Assembly (NCBI GenBank): GCA_035493895.1
Contig: DATJHM010000261.1
Span: forward strand, 116,598 to 180,597
DNA: 64,000 bases
Reading direction: 5' to 3'
DNA from: DATJHM01 sp035493895
Lineage (GTDB): Bacteria; Chloroflexota; Ktedonobacteria; Ktedonobacterales; Ktedonobacteraceae
The number at the start of each line of letters is the position of its first letter. Position 1 is the first letter of the stretch. The notes under the pieces were generated by a model. It was not told the origin of the DNA and did no database searches. It was given only the letters and a program-made list of their open reading frames with translations. The position numbers were made by a program, and so were the translations under genes. Positions 46,233 through 55,487 of this stretch are shown here, one piece after another.

Positions 46233-47639
46233 ATGACACAGCAGCCCAGCCATATCTCACCTGTCAAATATCTACCTGCCGATGTCGAACTAGAGCCAGT
46301 CTACATTGCTTTGAATAGCCTGTCTCTACTCAATATGAAGGAACAGCTACCCGCTTTACCTCCCTGGATCAAAAATACTGCTGAGGCATTGACCGCTGAG
46401 CAACGTCAGACGAACCGTCTGGTGTTTGAAGGGCTCAGCTATGCACTCACGCCAACACGGGCATATCACCATTTCTCAATCTACCTGGACGAACTTGCCG
46501 CAACCAATCCTGTGGCATTACGCAATCATCTGCTATCTTGCCTGACTGCACCCTTGCCTGGTCCTCTGGAGTATGGAGACATTGTGCTTTCTGTCGATAC
46601 AGCCGCTTTGCTCGATAATATTCATACCTACATTGCCCATATCAAACAGCTGAATCCGGCATTGCCACTCGATCTACCATTGCAACAGAGAGTGCATCGT
46701 CTGCTTCAGGAGCCGGAGACGCTCCAGGAAACAATTGTTTCCCATCTCCGCTTAATGTGGAAGGCCACACTGGCTCCTGAATGGAAACGCGCCCTGCGCT
46801 CACTCCAGGCCCAGGTGACGACCTATAAGAAACGCTGCGACCCCTCAGCCACGACCCTGGAACTCTTTCGTCTGTTTACTGGACGTGACTTGCTGACACT
46901 TTGCCCACTGCAAACGGCGGACGTCACACACATTATTCTGGTCCCGACTCCCCATAACGGGCGCTATGTGACACGCTGGCTCAGTGCAGGCACCTTACAC
47001 CTGTTTTTTACCCCTCCTGCGAACTTTGAACAGGCGCTGCATCCTTCTACTATGGAACACCAGGATCTGCATGCGTGCTTGAAATCCCTCTCCGATGCCT
47101 TAGCCGATGAGACACGTCTGCATATCCTGGAACTGTTTGTGCAACACGAAGAGCTGGTCGCACAAGAGCTTATGGATCGTCTGGATATCAGCCAATCGAG
47201 CGCCTCACGCCACCTGAAACAGCTCGTGCAGGCTGGCTATCTTCTCGAAAAACGTGATGGAGCAAATAAAATCTATACGTTCAATGCACTCAACTTTGAT
47301 CGCGTGATTCGCGCCCTTGAGCAACTCAAAGCTGGCATCACTGGCACACAAGAGCCCGATACGAATATGCATGAAACAGTACCTCGTGAACTGAAACGCT
47401 TTATTGATGCGCAGGGTCGAGTCACGATGTGGCCATCAACGAAACAGAAGGAGAAACTTTTCATCCTGAAGTACCTCGTCACGAATTTTGAGCCGGGCCA
47501 GGTATACAGCGAAAGGGAGGTCAACGAGCTGCTCACGCACTATATTACCTTCAGAGATAGTATCTCGTTGCGTCGCGAGCTCATTGACCACCAGTTACTG
47601 ACTCGTACAGCAGATGGACTGTACTATCAGCGGGTGTAA
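46233..47639 (+). CDS. ArsR-type regulator with C-terminal DUF2087
   Basis: 468 residues. The N-terminal 280 are an unfamiliar helical region, followed by an ArsR winged helix (about 285-360: LSDALADETRLHILELF, LDISQSSASRHLKQLVQAG) and a DUF2087 domain (about 385-468: LKRFIDAQGRVTMWPSTKQKEKL... LRRELIDHQLLTRTADGLYY). DUF2087 occurs in transcriptional regulators. The ATG at 46233 has GAGGG 8 bp upstream; a 162-bp upstream extension lacks support and would run over its promoter. Confidence 0.85.
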   Translation: MTQQPSHISPVKYLPADVELEPVYIALNSLSLLNMKEQLPALPPWIKNTAEALTAEQRQTNRLVFEGLSYALTPTRAYHHFSIYLDELAATNPVALRNHLLSCLTAPLPGPLEYGDIVLSVDTAALLDNIHTYIAHIKQLNPALPLDLPLQQRVHRLLQEPETLQETIVSHLRLMWKATLAPEWKRALRSLQAQVTTYKKRCDPSATTLELFRLFTGRDLLTLCPLQTADVTHIILVPTPHNGRYVTRWLSAGTLHLFFTPPANFEQALHPSTMEHQDLHACLKSLSDALADETRLHILELFVQHEELVAQELMDRLDISQSSASRHLKQLVQAGYLLEKRDGANKIYTFNALNFDRVIRALEQLKAGITGTQEPDTNMHETVPRELKRFIDAQGRVTMWPSTKQKEKLFILKYLVTNFEPGQVYSEREVNELLTHYITFRDSISLRRELIDHQLLTRTADGLYYQRV

Positions 47640-47657
47640 CACAATCCTATTGTCGTG

Positions 47658-49163
47658 TTACTTTGCGCGTTTCAGGACAAGTTCGGCAAGGGTACGTACG
47701 CCCACGCCGGTTGCGCCATGTTCCTGGTAGGGCTTCTTGCCCTCGATAAAGCTGGTACCAGCGATGTCGAGGTGCGCCCAGCTTGTGCCACCCACAAAGT
47801 TCTCCAGGATCTTGGCCGCAGTGACCGATGAGGCGGCTCGTCCGCCCGTCTGCTTGATATCCGCAACTTCGCTGCTGATCTGCTCTTTATAGTCATCATC
47901 CAGCGGCATCGGCCAGTATTTCTCGCCTGCGGCCTTACCGGCGGCGATAATATCACTGCTTAACTGCTCATCATTGCAGAAGAGGCCCGTGAAAATATGG
48001 CCCAGGGCAACGACGATTCCCCCTGTCAATGTCGCCAGATCGACAATGGGCGAGAGGTTTTCCTGCACCGCGTAAGAGAGCGCATCGGCCAGGACCAGGC
48101 GTCCCTCGGCATCGGTATTGACGATTTCGATGGTTTTGCCATTCAAAATGCGCAGAATATCGCCGGGAAGATAGGATGTGGAGCTTGGTCGATTTTCGCA
48201 GGTAGGAACCAGTCCGGTCACGTTGATGTTCGGCTTGAGCGCGGCAATGGCCTGCATCGCGCCGATAACGGCTGCTGCTCCGCCCATATCGCCTTTCATT
48301 TCATCCATACCCGCTGCCGGTTTCAGCGAAATACCACCCGTATCAAAGGTGATCCCTTTGCCAACCAGAGCAACCCCTTTTTCTCCCTGATCGCCAGCAC
48401 CTCGATAGCGCAGGATGATGAACTGTGGAGGCTCGGCACTGCCCTTGGAGACGGCCAGCAAGCCACCCATGCCCAGCTCAGTAATCTTGCTCTTATCAAA
48501 GACTTCACATTCGAGGCCGCTACGCTCTGCCATGGCCTTTGCACGATTCGCCAGCTCCGTCGGAGTCAGAACATTTGGCGGCTCATTAATCAGATCCCGC
48601 GCAGTATTGGTCGCCTCGGCCAACGCCTGCCCTTTATGGATCGCATCCTCGAACTCGTCTGTACTGCTTCCTTCGCTCAACACCTGGATCTGGCTGACCC
48701 GGTTGCCGTTCTTTCCATTGCTCTGGTAGCTCCTGAAGCTGTAAAGGCCCAGCAATGCGCCCTCAACCTCTGCCTGAACCGCCAGAGCGACCTCGACGCC
48801 CCCATTCCCTTGCAATGCAAGTACAATCTGCTGTGCGCCGGTATTCTGCGCATAACGGGCAGCAATCGCACTGGCACGGCGGATAGACTGACCATTCACA
48901 CGCTCCTCAGAGCCCAGACCGACGATAATAACGCGCCGACTTACCAGGCGTCCCAGACTATGCAGTGTCAGCAACTCGCCCAGATTGCCTTTGAACTCTC
49001 CGGTGGTATAGCTTTCGCTGATACTGCCAGCAAGCTGCGTATCCACTTCTTTTGCGCTGGCAGTGAGCAAAAGACCTTTGTCACCGGCACCACGCACGAC
49101 ACCAATAATCAAGGCATCGGATTTGACTTCGCGCACTGATTGGGAAAGAGCCTGAATTTGCAT
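47658..49163 (-). CDS. pepA: Leucyl aminopeptidase (M17)
   Basis: A 501-residue cytosolic aminopeptidase with an N-terminal macro-like domain (1-165) and the catalytic domain (about 170-501). Metal and active-site motifs are seen at VGKGITFDTGG (Lys and Asp) and NTDAEGRLVLADAL (Asp, Glu, Arg). It removes N-terminal residues using two metal ions. The ATG at 49163 is set as start because the next in-frame Met upstream adds only three residues. A terminator of the preceding regulator operon lies just upstream. Confidence 0.93.
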   Translation of the reverse strand: MQIQALSQSVREVKSDALIIGVVRGAGDKGLLLTASAKEVDTQLAGSISESYTTGEFKGNLGELLTLHSLGRLVSRRVIIVGLGSEERVNGQSIRRASAIAARYAQNTGAQQIVLALQGNGGVEVALAVQAEVEGALLGLYSFRSYQSNGKNGNRVSQIQVLSEGSSTDEFEDAIHKGQALAEATNTARDLINEPPNVLTPTELANRAKAMAERSGLECEVFDKSKITELGMGGLLAVSKGSAEPPQFIILRYRGAGDQGEKGVALVGKGITFDTGGISLKPAAGMDEMKGDMGGAAAVIGAMQAIAALKPNINVTGLVPTCENRPSSTSYLPGDILRILNGKTIEIVNTDAEGRLVLADALSYAVQENLSPIVDLATLTGGIVVALGHIFTGLFCNDEQLSSDIIAAGKAAGEKYWPMPLDDDYKEQISSEVADIKQTGGRAASSVTAAKILENFVGGTSWAHLDIAGTSFIEGKKPYQEHGATGVGVRTLAELVLKRAK

Positions 49164-49183
49164 GAAAAACACCCCATTCTCTT

Positions 49184-49222
49184 AAAAAGCCGACGACCCC
49201 GACCAGAGAAAGTGGGGCCGTC
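49184..49222 (-). terminator. Terminator of the response regulator/histidine kinase operon
   Basis: Arms 49192-49200 and 49214-49222 (one mismatch in nine) with A-run 49184-49188 on the left, so on the minus strand the hairpin is followed by CTTTTTAAG. It ends the 52304-49273 operon before pepA. T-runs on the right side make it possibly bidirectional. Confidence 0.65.
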
Positions 49223-49272
49223 TTTTATGCTTTTTATTATATGCTATGCACGAGGGAAATTGCAGCTCTTTG

Positions 49273-49674
49273 CTAGCTGGGATCTTTGTGCAGCAAGCGA
49301 TCTACCACTTCCAGCAGCTGGCGCGGCTTAAAAGGCTTGGTCAGATATTCAGTGCAACCAATCTGCCGGGCTGCTTCGCCTTCATCGCTCAGCGCAAAAG
49401 CAGTCACCGCTACAATCGGCACCTGCTCCAGCCCTGGACGAGCTCGAATCAATTGCGTGGCCCGATAGCCATCCAGCACGGGCATCGAGAGGTCCGTCAA
49501 AATAAGATCAACCGGTTCCCGGTCCAGCACTTCCAATGCCTCCCGCCCATTTGTAGCAGAGAGGCAGCGATACCCACGAGTGGAAAGAACTCGCTCGATG
49601 AGCAGTCGGTTCGAGACCTCATTCTCGACGACAAGGATCGTGGCTGGATGTATATGTTGAATCGGTGCGTTCAT
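49273..49674 (-). CDS. Single-domain response regulator (CheY-like)
   Basis: A 133-residue receiver with no output domain: acidic site ENE in LVVENEVSN, phosphoacceptor Asp in ILTDLSMPVLDG, Thr in AVTAFAL and Lys in TKPFKP. It lies 56 bp after the histidine kinase gene on the same strand and is the likely phospho-partner, acting through protein interaction or as a phosphate sink. Confidence 0.9.
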   Translation of the reverse strand: MNAPIQHIHPATILVVENEVSNRLLIERVLSTRGYRCLSATNGREALEVLDREPVDLILTDLSMPVLDGYRATQLIRARPGLEQVPIVAVTAFALSDEGEAARQIGCTEYLTKPFKPRQLLEVVDRLLHKDPS

Positions 49675-49730
49675 ATATTTCTCTTTTCACTTCTCTTCAT
49701 GATGAAGAGCGCTCGATTTTGAAGTTTCAT

Positions 49731-52304
49731 CTATTGCTCGCTTTCCTCGCGAGGCACGACTGGCAGGGTAAATGAGAAAATCGAGCCATGGCCGGGAATA
49801 CTTTCCACTGCGACATCGCCCCCCTGAAGCTCGACCAGCTTTCTCGCAATGGTCAATCCCAGGCCAGTTCCGCCAAATCGCCGGGTAGTACTCCCATCGG
49901 CCTGCCGGAACGCTTCAAAGATATAGCCCAGAGCCGCTGGCGAAATACCAATGCCCGTGTCATGGACGCTAATCTTCACCATTTCGCCCTCTCTGACCAG
50001 TTGACAGCGAATAGTTACCCCGCCTTTTTCGGTGAACTTGAGTGCATTCGAGACCAGATTGATCGCTACCTGACGCAGACGATGACCATCAGCAATAACC
50101 ATCGGCAAATCGGACGGCATCTCCAGACGCAAATAGAGCTCTTTGTTGTTCGCCAGCGGCTTTAATTGTTCGACCACCTCTCCCAGACTGTGTTGCACAT
50201 CCAGTTGTTCCACCCTCACCTCAATTTTGTCCGCTTCAATTTTTGAGAGATCGAGCATGTCGTCAACCAGCTGCGAAAGGTCTTCTGCTCGTCGAACCAT
50301 AAATTGAATATGTTGTTCCTGCTCGGCGGTCAATTCTCCATCCACAAAGCCCTCTAAAAGCAACGCCCCATAACTGATAATACTGTGCAGCGGCGTGCGC
50401 AATTCGTGGGTCACATTCGCCAGAAACTGTGACTTGAGCCGGTTAGCCTGCTCCAGGGCTGTATTCTTCTCTTTCACCTCAGCAAAAAGAAGGGCATTCT
50501 GAATCGCCATCGCCGCCTGGATGGCCGCGGTGCTTAACAGAAATGTGTCCCGGCTGCTGATCACATGGGGTTCATCAGCATAGAGGATAAAAGCTCCAAT
50601 TGCCTGCTCCTGGAGCAACAGCGGGACGGCAATTACCGAACGATAACCGGTATCGAGCGCCATCCGCGTCCAATTCTCCTGCCGCTCCTCAAAGATTGCG
50701 GCGATGTCCTCTCCATAGGCAATTTTATGTTTTTGAATTACCATTCGAGCAAGGATCAAATCCAGCTCACGCAACGCTAAACGAGGAATACGAGGGCGGC
50801 GCACGTTGTATGGAATACCATGGTAACCGTTTGCGACTGTTTGTTTCCCACCAGCAAGCTTGCCTTTACTGCTGGGAAGCGCCACCATTTTTGTTGTCAC
50901 CGCCAGCGTAATATCCCCATCAGGATCGATATGCACAGTCACACGATCCTGCAATGGTTTCTTGCTCCCTCCCGGCGTGGCAGACGAAATGGCAGGCGGC
51001 TGCTCGTGCGTATCCGACGAATCCGCATAATGTGCCACTGCCCAGGGCGAAAGCATCTCACGGCCATAGAGAAGCAGCGAGACATGTTTGACCTGCATGA
51101 TCGTGCCCAGACGCGAAACGATCTCTCCCAGTAATTGGTCCAGATTCAAGGTCGAGATTAATGCATCACTCATAATCAACACATTGCGCATCTGCTCCGT
51201 CATTGCCTGGCTCTCATGCTCAAGCGATTCCGCCAATTGATGAAAGGAGCGTGACAATAACACAAACTCATCCCTATCCTCTGCCACCGGTTGTATCCCG
51301 TTATTGTTGTGCGCAATGAGCGTATCAACATCGCTCTGCAACTGGTGAATGGGTCGCGTGAAGATGCCTCGAATCAGAATGATATACAGGAGTATGCCCA
51401 GTGCGAAAATAAAGAGCCCCATACCGGCGATGATTAACTGTTGCTGCGGTATCTGAACGTTTAGCCCATATACCTGCTCCACATCCACTGCGATCAGACG
51501 AGGCGAAGAGGCGCTCTGTTGCGCTAAATCCAGTGTCCCTCCCAGCGTGAGATATTGTCGTGCTCCTGTGAGCATATGCGATTCGCCGGGAGTACAAATA
51601 CCTCTGAGCGTATTCTGCGTCTGACTGGATAGCTCCTGGAAGATAGTTCCGGTGCTAGACACAAACTGACCAGCAATGCACAATGCCATATCGTTGCCCG
51701 TATGCTGCGCCAGAGATTGGGTGAGATAGCCATCAACGGGCTGCGATGCCAGCAGGACACCTCCAGGCATGCCTTGAGCATTGGGAATAGTCGCAGCCAT
51801 CAATAACTGCCACTGCCCCGCAGCCACCTCGCCCTGCGGTACCTTCCTGAGGAGCACAGTGCCATTGCTACTGACAGCTTGATCTACCAGAGAAAGTTCT
51901 TCCTGCGTTATGCTTTGAGCATTGGCCTCATTTGCCTGGAGCTGTGCCAGTAATTCATGGTTACGGGTAATCACACGCAACGACGCCAGGTGATCGTGTA
52001 CAAAAAGTGGCAGCAGGACGTTCTGGACTTGCGCCTGTGTGCCAGCATTCGCTTGTGAGATAGCAGACACCAGCAGCGTATTTTTCGTCTCCTGCGCAAG
52101 CTGTTGTGATAGCTCTGTCGTTTGCGTCTGATAGGCCTGTTGTATCTGCACGAGATGCGTTTGTGCTTTCCCCTGCGCCTCATTTTTCGCATAAAACTTC
52201 AATATACTCCAGGTTACGAGAGTGAACAGGAGTAAACAGAGGAACAATATTAACGTTGTAATCACAACGAATTTGCCGCTCAGTGATCGCACAGGAAATC
52301 GCAT
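49731..52304 (-). CDS. Large membrane histidine kinase with GAF domain
   Basis: 857 residues: membrane helix at about 12-35, extracytoplasmic sensor (36-290), helix at about 291-315, HAMP (to about 370), GAF (about 385-610), HisKA (His in NVTHELRTPLHS) and HATPase_c (NLVSNALKF, DTGIGI, GGTGLGLTIARKLV). The GAF domain is interrupted by a low-complexity, basic, disordered-looking stretch (about 450-520). The single-domain regulator follows on the same strand. The ligand is unknown. Confidence 0.9.
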   Translation of the reverse strand: MRFPVRSLSGKFVVITTLILFLCLLLFTLVTWSILKFYAKNEAQGKAQTHLVQIQQAYQTQTTELSQQLAQETKNTLLVSAISQANAGTQAQVQNVLLPLFVHDHLASLRVITRNHELLAQLQANEANAQSITQEELSLVDQAVSSNGTVLLRKVPQGEVAAGQWQLLMAATIPNAQGMPGGVLLASQPVDGYLTQSLAQHTGNDMALCIAGQFVSSTGTIFQELSSQTQNTLRGICTPGESHMLTGARQYLTLGGTLDLAQQSASSPRLIAVDVEQVYGLNVQIPQQQLIIAGMGLFIFALGILLYIILIRGIFTRPIHQLQSDVDTLIAHNNNGIQPVAEDRDEFVLLSRSFHQLAESLEHESQAMTEQMRNVLIMSDALISTLNLDQLLGEIVSRLGTIMQVKHVSLLLYGREMLSPWAVAHYADSSDTHEQPPAISSATPGGSKKPLQDRVTVHIDPDGDITLAVTTKMVALPSSKGKLAGGKQTVANGYHGIPYNVRRPRIPRLALRELDLILARMVIQKHKIAYGEDIAAIFEERQENWTRMALDTGYRSVIAVPLLLQEQAIGAFILYADEPHVISSRDTFLLSTAAIQAAMAIQNALLFAEVKEKNTALEQANRLKSQFLANVTHELRTPLHSIISYGALLLEGFVDGELTAEQEQHIQFMVRRAEDLSQLVDDMLDLSKIEADKIEVRVEQLDVQHSLGEVVEQLKPLANNKELYLRLEMPSDLPMVIADGHRLRQVAINLVSNALKFTEKGGVTIRCQLVREGEMVKISVHDTGIGISPAALGYIFEAFRQADGSTTRRFGGTGLGLTIARKLVELQGGDVAVESIPGHGSIFSFTLPVVPREESEQ

Positions 52305-52671
52305 GTACGCCTTTCTTCACTGATAAAAGTAAGGGGAGGACGGGGTGCCAGCTCGTCCTCCCCCTACCGCGCGATACAGTGCCGCATCGCGGAGTGCCAG
52401 GAGGTGCGCGTGCCGACCCCATGGGGAAAAGGTCGCACGAAAAATCAGATATATGCTGCAAGCTGCTCGTCGAGGTGGATGTGCTTGCTCACATATGTCC
52501 CGCCTTCCATCTCAGGCCTATGTATTATAACGTATAAGTCTGCAAATTGTTATCAATTTTGGAAGCAAATTCCTACTCTCTGTAAGAAACCTCAGGAGAT
52601 CATGAGTTCTCGGTCATGATCTGCCTCAGTCCCTCTCTCCCCAACAGGCAAATTTGCTTCCCCTTATAGCA
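52305..52671. other. Intergenic region with one hairpin
   Basis: About 365 bases with no gene. A perfect 9-bp hairpin, AGATCATGA-n8-TCATGATCT (52597-52622), has no T-run. It lies downstream of the minus-strand gene at 52672, so it could mark its transcript end. Confidence 0.45.
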
Positions 52672-52965
52672 CTATGCGCCCACAAACTCTACATATCCAC
52701 TTGCCAGCAAACGCACCAGCGTCCGTGCGATGTCTGGCTCACCGCGATGGGTCAGCCTGGAAACAGCTAAAAGGGTACGTCTCCCATCTAAAAGCAGTAA
52801 CACGACCCGGTCTCGTCGCTCCATTTGACTCAGTTGCGCCTGACTGATCGTCCCAATTTTTGCACGAAATTTCGCGTGAATACCCAATTGCGCCATCTCT
52901 TCTGTCTGCGCGAACGGAAAGGAGTGTGGCAGATACCCCATGAAAGTTGTTTGTGTTGTTGTCAC
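52672..52965 (-). CDS. Small protein of unknown function, possibly winged-helix
   Basis: A 97-residue protein beginning with GTG at 52965, 7 bp after GGAGGG. The C-terminal half (RRDRVVLLLLDGRRTLLAVSRLTHR, DIARTLVRLLASGYVEFV) has the pattern of a small helix-strand domain found at the end of some signalling proteins that control regulation by small ligands. I cannot name its family. It ends the strand of the ECF pair at 53031-54370. Confidence 0.6.
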   Translation of the reverse strand: MTTTQTTFMGYLPHSFPFAQTEEMAQLGIHAKFRAKIGTISQAQLSQMERRDRVVLLLLDGRRTLLAVSRLTHRGEPDIARTLVRLLASGYVEFVGA

Positions 52966-53030
52966 TTGTTTCCCTCCACACACATGCACTACCTATTGAA
53001 GACTACAACAAACAGTTTCTCTACTTATTA

Positions 53031-53837
53031 CTATACTGAGTCTCTCTGAAATTGTTGCAAAAATTTCGGCGTTTTTTTGTGAAATAGCTGTGAAAAGGTG
53101 GCAAAAGGGGCAGAAAGACTTCTTGCGTGCCGTTCATGCAACGTCAGTTGGACGGACTGGCCATTGACGGCCGTTGCGTTTTCTGTTGTCAACCGAACTA
53201 TGCTGCGCTTGACGCCTCCTGGAGAGGAACACCAGAACGTGCGATTGCGCAAAAAGAGGAAACGGGTGCTGGCGGGCTGCACGTTGTGTTGAGGTGGAAC
53301 GGACAGAGGAGAAGTTGCACCTGATGTACGTGAAGCTCTTTCCTGCCAGCGCCTCCAGCTCATCAGGGCACCAATACCAAAGGTCAGGAGAACACCGACC
53401 GTAACGATACCATAGAATAGTCGGGGTCTCCAGAAGACGTGCTTTTTTTTCTGGGGAATCGATGGCGTATACACGGCCATTTTCGCAAGAAATGCCGCAT
53501 TTGCCTCGTGAACCTGCCGATCACCTGGCGGAAAGACACTACGAGGAAGGATATATGGTGCCAGATACGCAGCACTTTCAGGCAGGGATCCTCTGCCGTA
53601 GTAGGTGCCGATCAGCTCCAGATACTCCTGAGAAGAAAAAAACCTCTCCTGTAGGTCCGGCCCCGGACTTACACGTGGCAACTGCGCCAGAAGCGCGTCA
53701 AAATGAGAAAAATCCGCAAGTACGTGCTGGCACCTCAAGCAGCATTCGACATGAGAAGCAACGTACTGACGTTCTTCAAATGAGAGAGCATTGTCAAGGT
53801 ATGCACTAAGATGTCCCTTGACCTGCTCGCAATTCAT
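53031..53837 (-). CDS. Zinc-finger anti-sigma factor (membrane-anchored)
   Basis: A 268-residue protein. A ZAS domain at the N-terminus (NCEQVKGHLSAYLDNALSFEE, HVECCLRC; residues 2-38) is followed by a Pro/Tyr-rich linker, a membrane helix (about 152-172: FYGIVTVGVLLTFGIGALMSW) and a basic, Ser/Thr-rich outer tail of about 90 residues. Its start overlaps the sigma stop by 4 bp (ATGA). Confidence 0.85.
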   Translation of the reverse strand: MNCEQVKGHLSAYLDNALSFEERQYVASHVECCLRCQHVLADFSHFDALLAQLPRVSPGPDLQERFFSSQEYLELIGTYYGRGSLPESAAYLAPYILPRSVFPPGDRQVHEANAAFLAKMAVYTPSIPQKKKHVFWRPRLFYGIVTVGVLLTFGIGALMSWRRWQERASRTSGATSPLSVPPQHNVQPASTRFLFLRNRTFWCSSPGGVKRSIVRLTTENATAVNGQSVQLTLHERHARSLSAPFATFSQLFHKKTPKFLQQFQRDSV

Positions 53838-54370
53838 TTGACGCCTCCTCCTTGCTCTAAAGAGCGATAATGTTCACGAAACGATTGCCGTGCCCGTGAA
53901 AGATACATCTTGACACCACTCTCCGCGATATTGAGAGTATGGGCAATCTCACTGTAGGAAAAACCCTCCTGCGTATAGAGGAGTAATGCCGCTCGATATT
54001 GTTGAGGCATACGACGAAGCGCCGCACGAACCAGCTCTGTCGTGCCGTATATCTCCTGTGGATCTGCACCTTCTACATCGGCTGGCTCATGATCAAGGTC
54101 TTGCCACGGTAACCAGGCGATCAGCTTGCGACGACGTAACGCATCATATGCCGTATTGGTTGCAATCCGATACAACCACGCTGAAAGTTTTAGATTAGCA
54201 TCCATTTTTGGTAAGGCGCGAAATGCTTTCAGAAATGTGTCCTGCGTAAGATCGTCAGCCTGTTCACGGTCTCCTACCAGGTGATATACATAGTTATAAA
54301 TAGGCGTCTTATATTCATCGTAAATTTGTTCAAAGGACCAAGAGCTTTCCTTGGTTTCCACCCGGGTCAT
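53834..54370 (-). CDS. ECF-type RNA polymerase sigma factor
   Basis: A 178-residue sigma factor with region 2 (DEYKTPIYNYVYHLVGDREQADDLTQDTFLKAFRALP, LSAWLYRIATNTAYDALRR) and region 4 (LRRMPQQYRAALLLYTQEGFSYSEIAHTLNIAESGVKMYLSRARQSF). It is close in sequence to the ECF factor at 39950 without that protein's extension. It forms an overlapping operon with the anti-sigma gene. Confidence 0.93.
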   Translation of the reverse strand: MTRVETKESSWSFEQIYDEYKTPIYNYVYHLVGDREQADDLTQDTFLKAFRALPKMDANLKLSAWLYRIATNTAYDALRRRKLIAWLPWQDLDHEPADVEGADPQEIYGTTELVRAALRRMPQQYRAALLLYTQEGFSYSEIAHTLNIAESGVKMYLSRARQSFREHYRSLEQGGGVK

Positions 54371-54740
54371 GCGCTACAATCCCTTCGATAGCTATAAATA
54401 TCATCTTGTCCGTTCCATAGCAAGAGATACCCAAGCTTTTCTCCGGGCGACGCAGGCTCGACGTCTACTTGCTCAAGGCTCGTTTGCCAGACAAGTAGCC
54501 CCGCGTTGATCGGGAAGGCTTTATCCTTCTGTGTAGTGGAACGGACAACTAAGGCTATCAGTAACATGCGACAGTAGTATAATCTACTTGCAGTTGCGTG
54601 ACGTATCGTCTATCATGGTAACATACTTGAGGGGGATTCTCGCGGGTATAGCCCTCTCACTTAGTACTATTTGGTGTATTTCGCTCCAAGAGCCCACTTT
54701 TCTCGTTAGATAGCAGGAAGATTATCTGTGTCGTGTCATA
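54371..54740. other. Divergent intergenic region
   Basis: About 370 bases between two divergent genes. A minus-strand TATACT (about 54578-54583) may be the -10 of the sigma operon. A 66-codon minus-strand frame (54367-54567) overlaps the sigma start but has no ribosome site or recognisable sequence, so I do not call it. Confidence 0.4.
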
Positions 54741-55415
54741 ATGATCATTATGACAAACTCATTACGATGGAAAAGGGTCTTTGGAATGGATACAGAAGTC
54801 GTACAGGCCGTTTTACACTATGCGGAGGAGGTTTTGGGGGAAGAAGGCTTTCGTTACGTCAGCGCGGTTGTCGCTAACTGTAAAATGCTGGCCCTGCAAC
54901 TGGAAGCGGAGGAGGAGCCTCCTTCTATTCAGATGGAAACTCTGGTGATTTCGGCTTATTTGCATGATATTTCGACGATCGCACATGGTTTTCATGATCA
55001 CCAGCACAAATCAGCAGAAATGGCTGGCGAGTTTTTGCGCTCCCATCATGCATCTGATGAGCTACTTGCCGGTGTCGAGCAGATCCTGCTTGCCCATACG
55101 ATGGCAATGCCGCCCGAACAACGCGAGTCAGCGCCAATTGAGGCCAAGATTCTGTTCGATGCCGATAAGCTGGGCCGTCTGAGTGGTCTGGCCGTGGTCA
55201 CTTCGCTCATTGAGTTCGGAGCTCGCTATCCTAATCGAGAGGTCACTGGCGAGGTCCTGGCCGCAATTTTGCGCCATATCGAGGAGCGTTTTATTGAGCT
55301 ATACCAATCGCTCAACACGCCACCTGCACGCGATCTGGCGCGTGAGAAGTTTCATAACACGCTCGCCTTTCTTGATGGGGTCATTGAGCATCTCAGCGAT
55401 GCAACCCCTGTCTAA
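54741..55415 (+). CDS. HD-domain phosphohydrolase
   Basis: A 224-residue protein. The HD motif is in AYLHDIS, the downstream His in ILLAHTM and the Asp in LFDADKLGRL, so the metal site is complete. HD enzymes hydrolyse phosphate esters, often nucleotides or second messengers. It is the first gene before the PfkB kinase (73 bp gap). Other possible starts are at 54750 and 54786; the last has the best fit to the domain. Its link to the methyl cycle is only by position. Confidence 0.85.
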   Translation: MIIMTNSLRWKRVFGMDTEVVQAVLHYAEEVLGEEGFRYVSAVVANCKMLALQLEAEEEPPSIQMETLVISAYLHDISTIAHGFHDHQHKSAEMAGEFLRSHHASDELLAGVEQILLAHTMAMPPEQRESAPIEAKILFDADKLGRLSGLAVVTSLIEFGARYPNREVTGEVLAAILRHIEERFIELYQSLNTPPARDLAREKFHNTLAFLDGVIEHLSDATPV

Positions 55416-55487
55416 AACAATCTTTGTTCTTGTCATCTTGAAGACAGTTCGATACGTCTGTTTGATGTTTTTTTTGGAGGAATGTCG

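Noticed and set aside
47997..49139. 380-codon open frame opposite pepA
   Set aside because: Shadow of pepA; composition and lack of motif show it is not coding.
54367..54567. 66-codon minus-strand frame ending in an ATGA overlap with the sigma gene
   Set aside because: The overlap looks operon-like but no ribosome site and no family-like sequence; the promoter -10 appears to lie right before its start.
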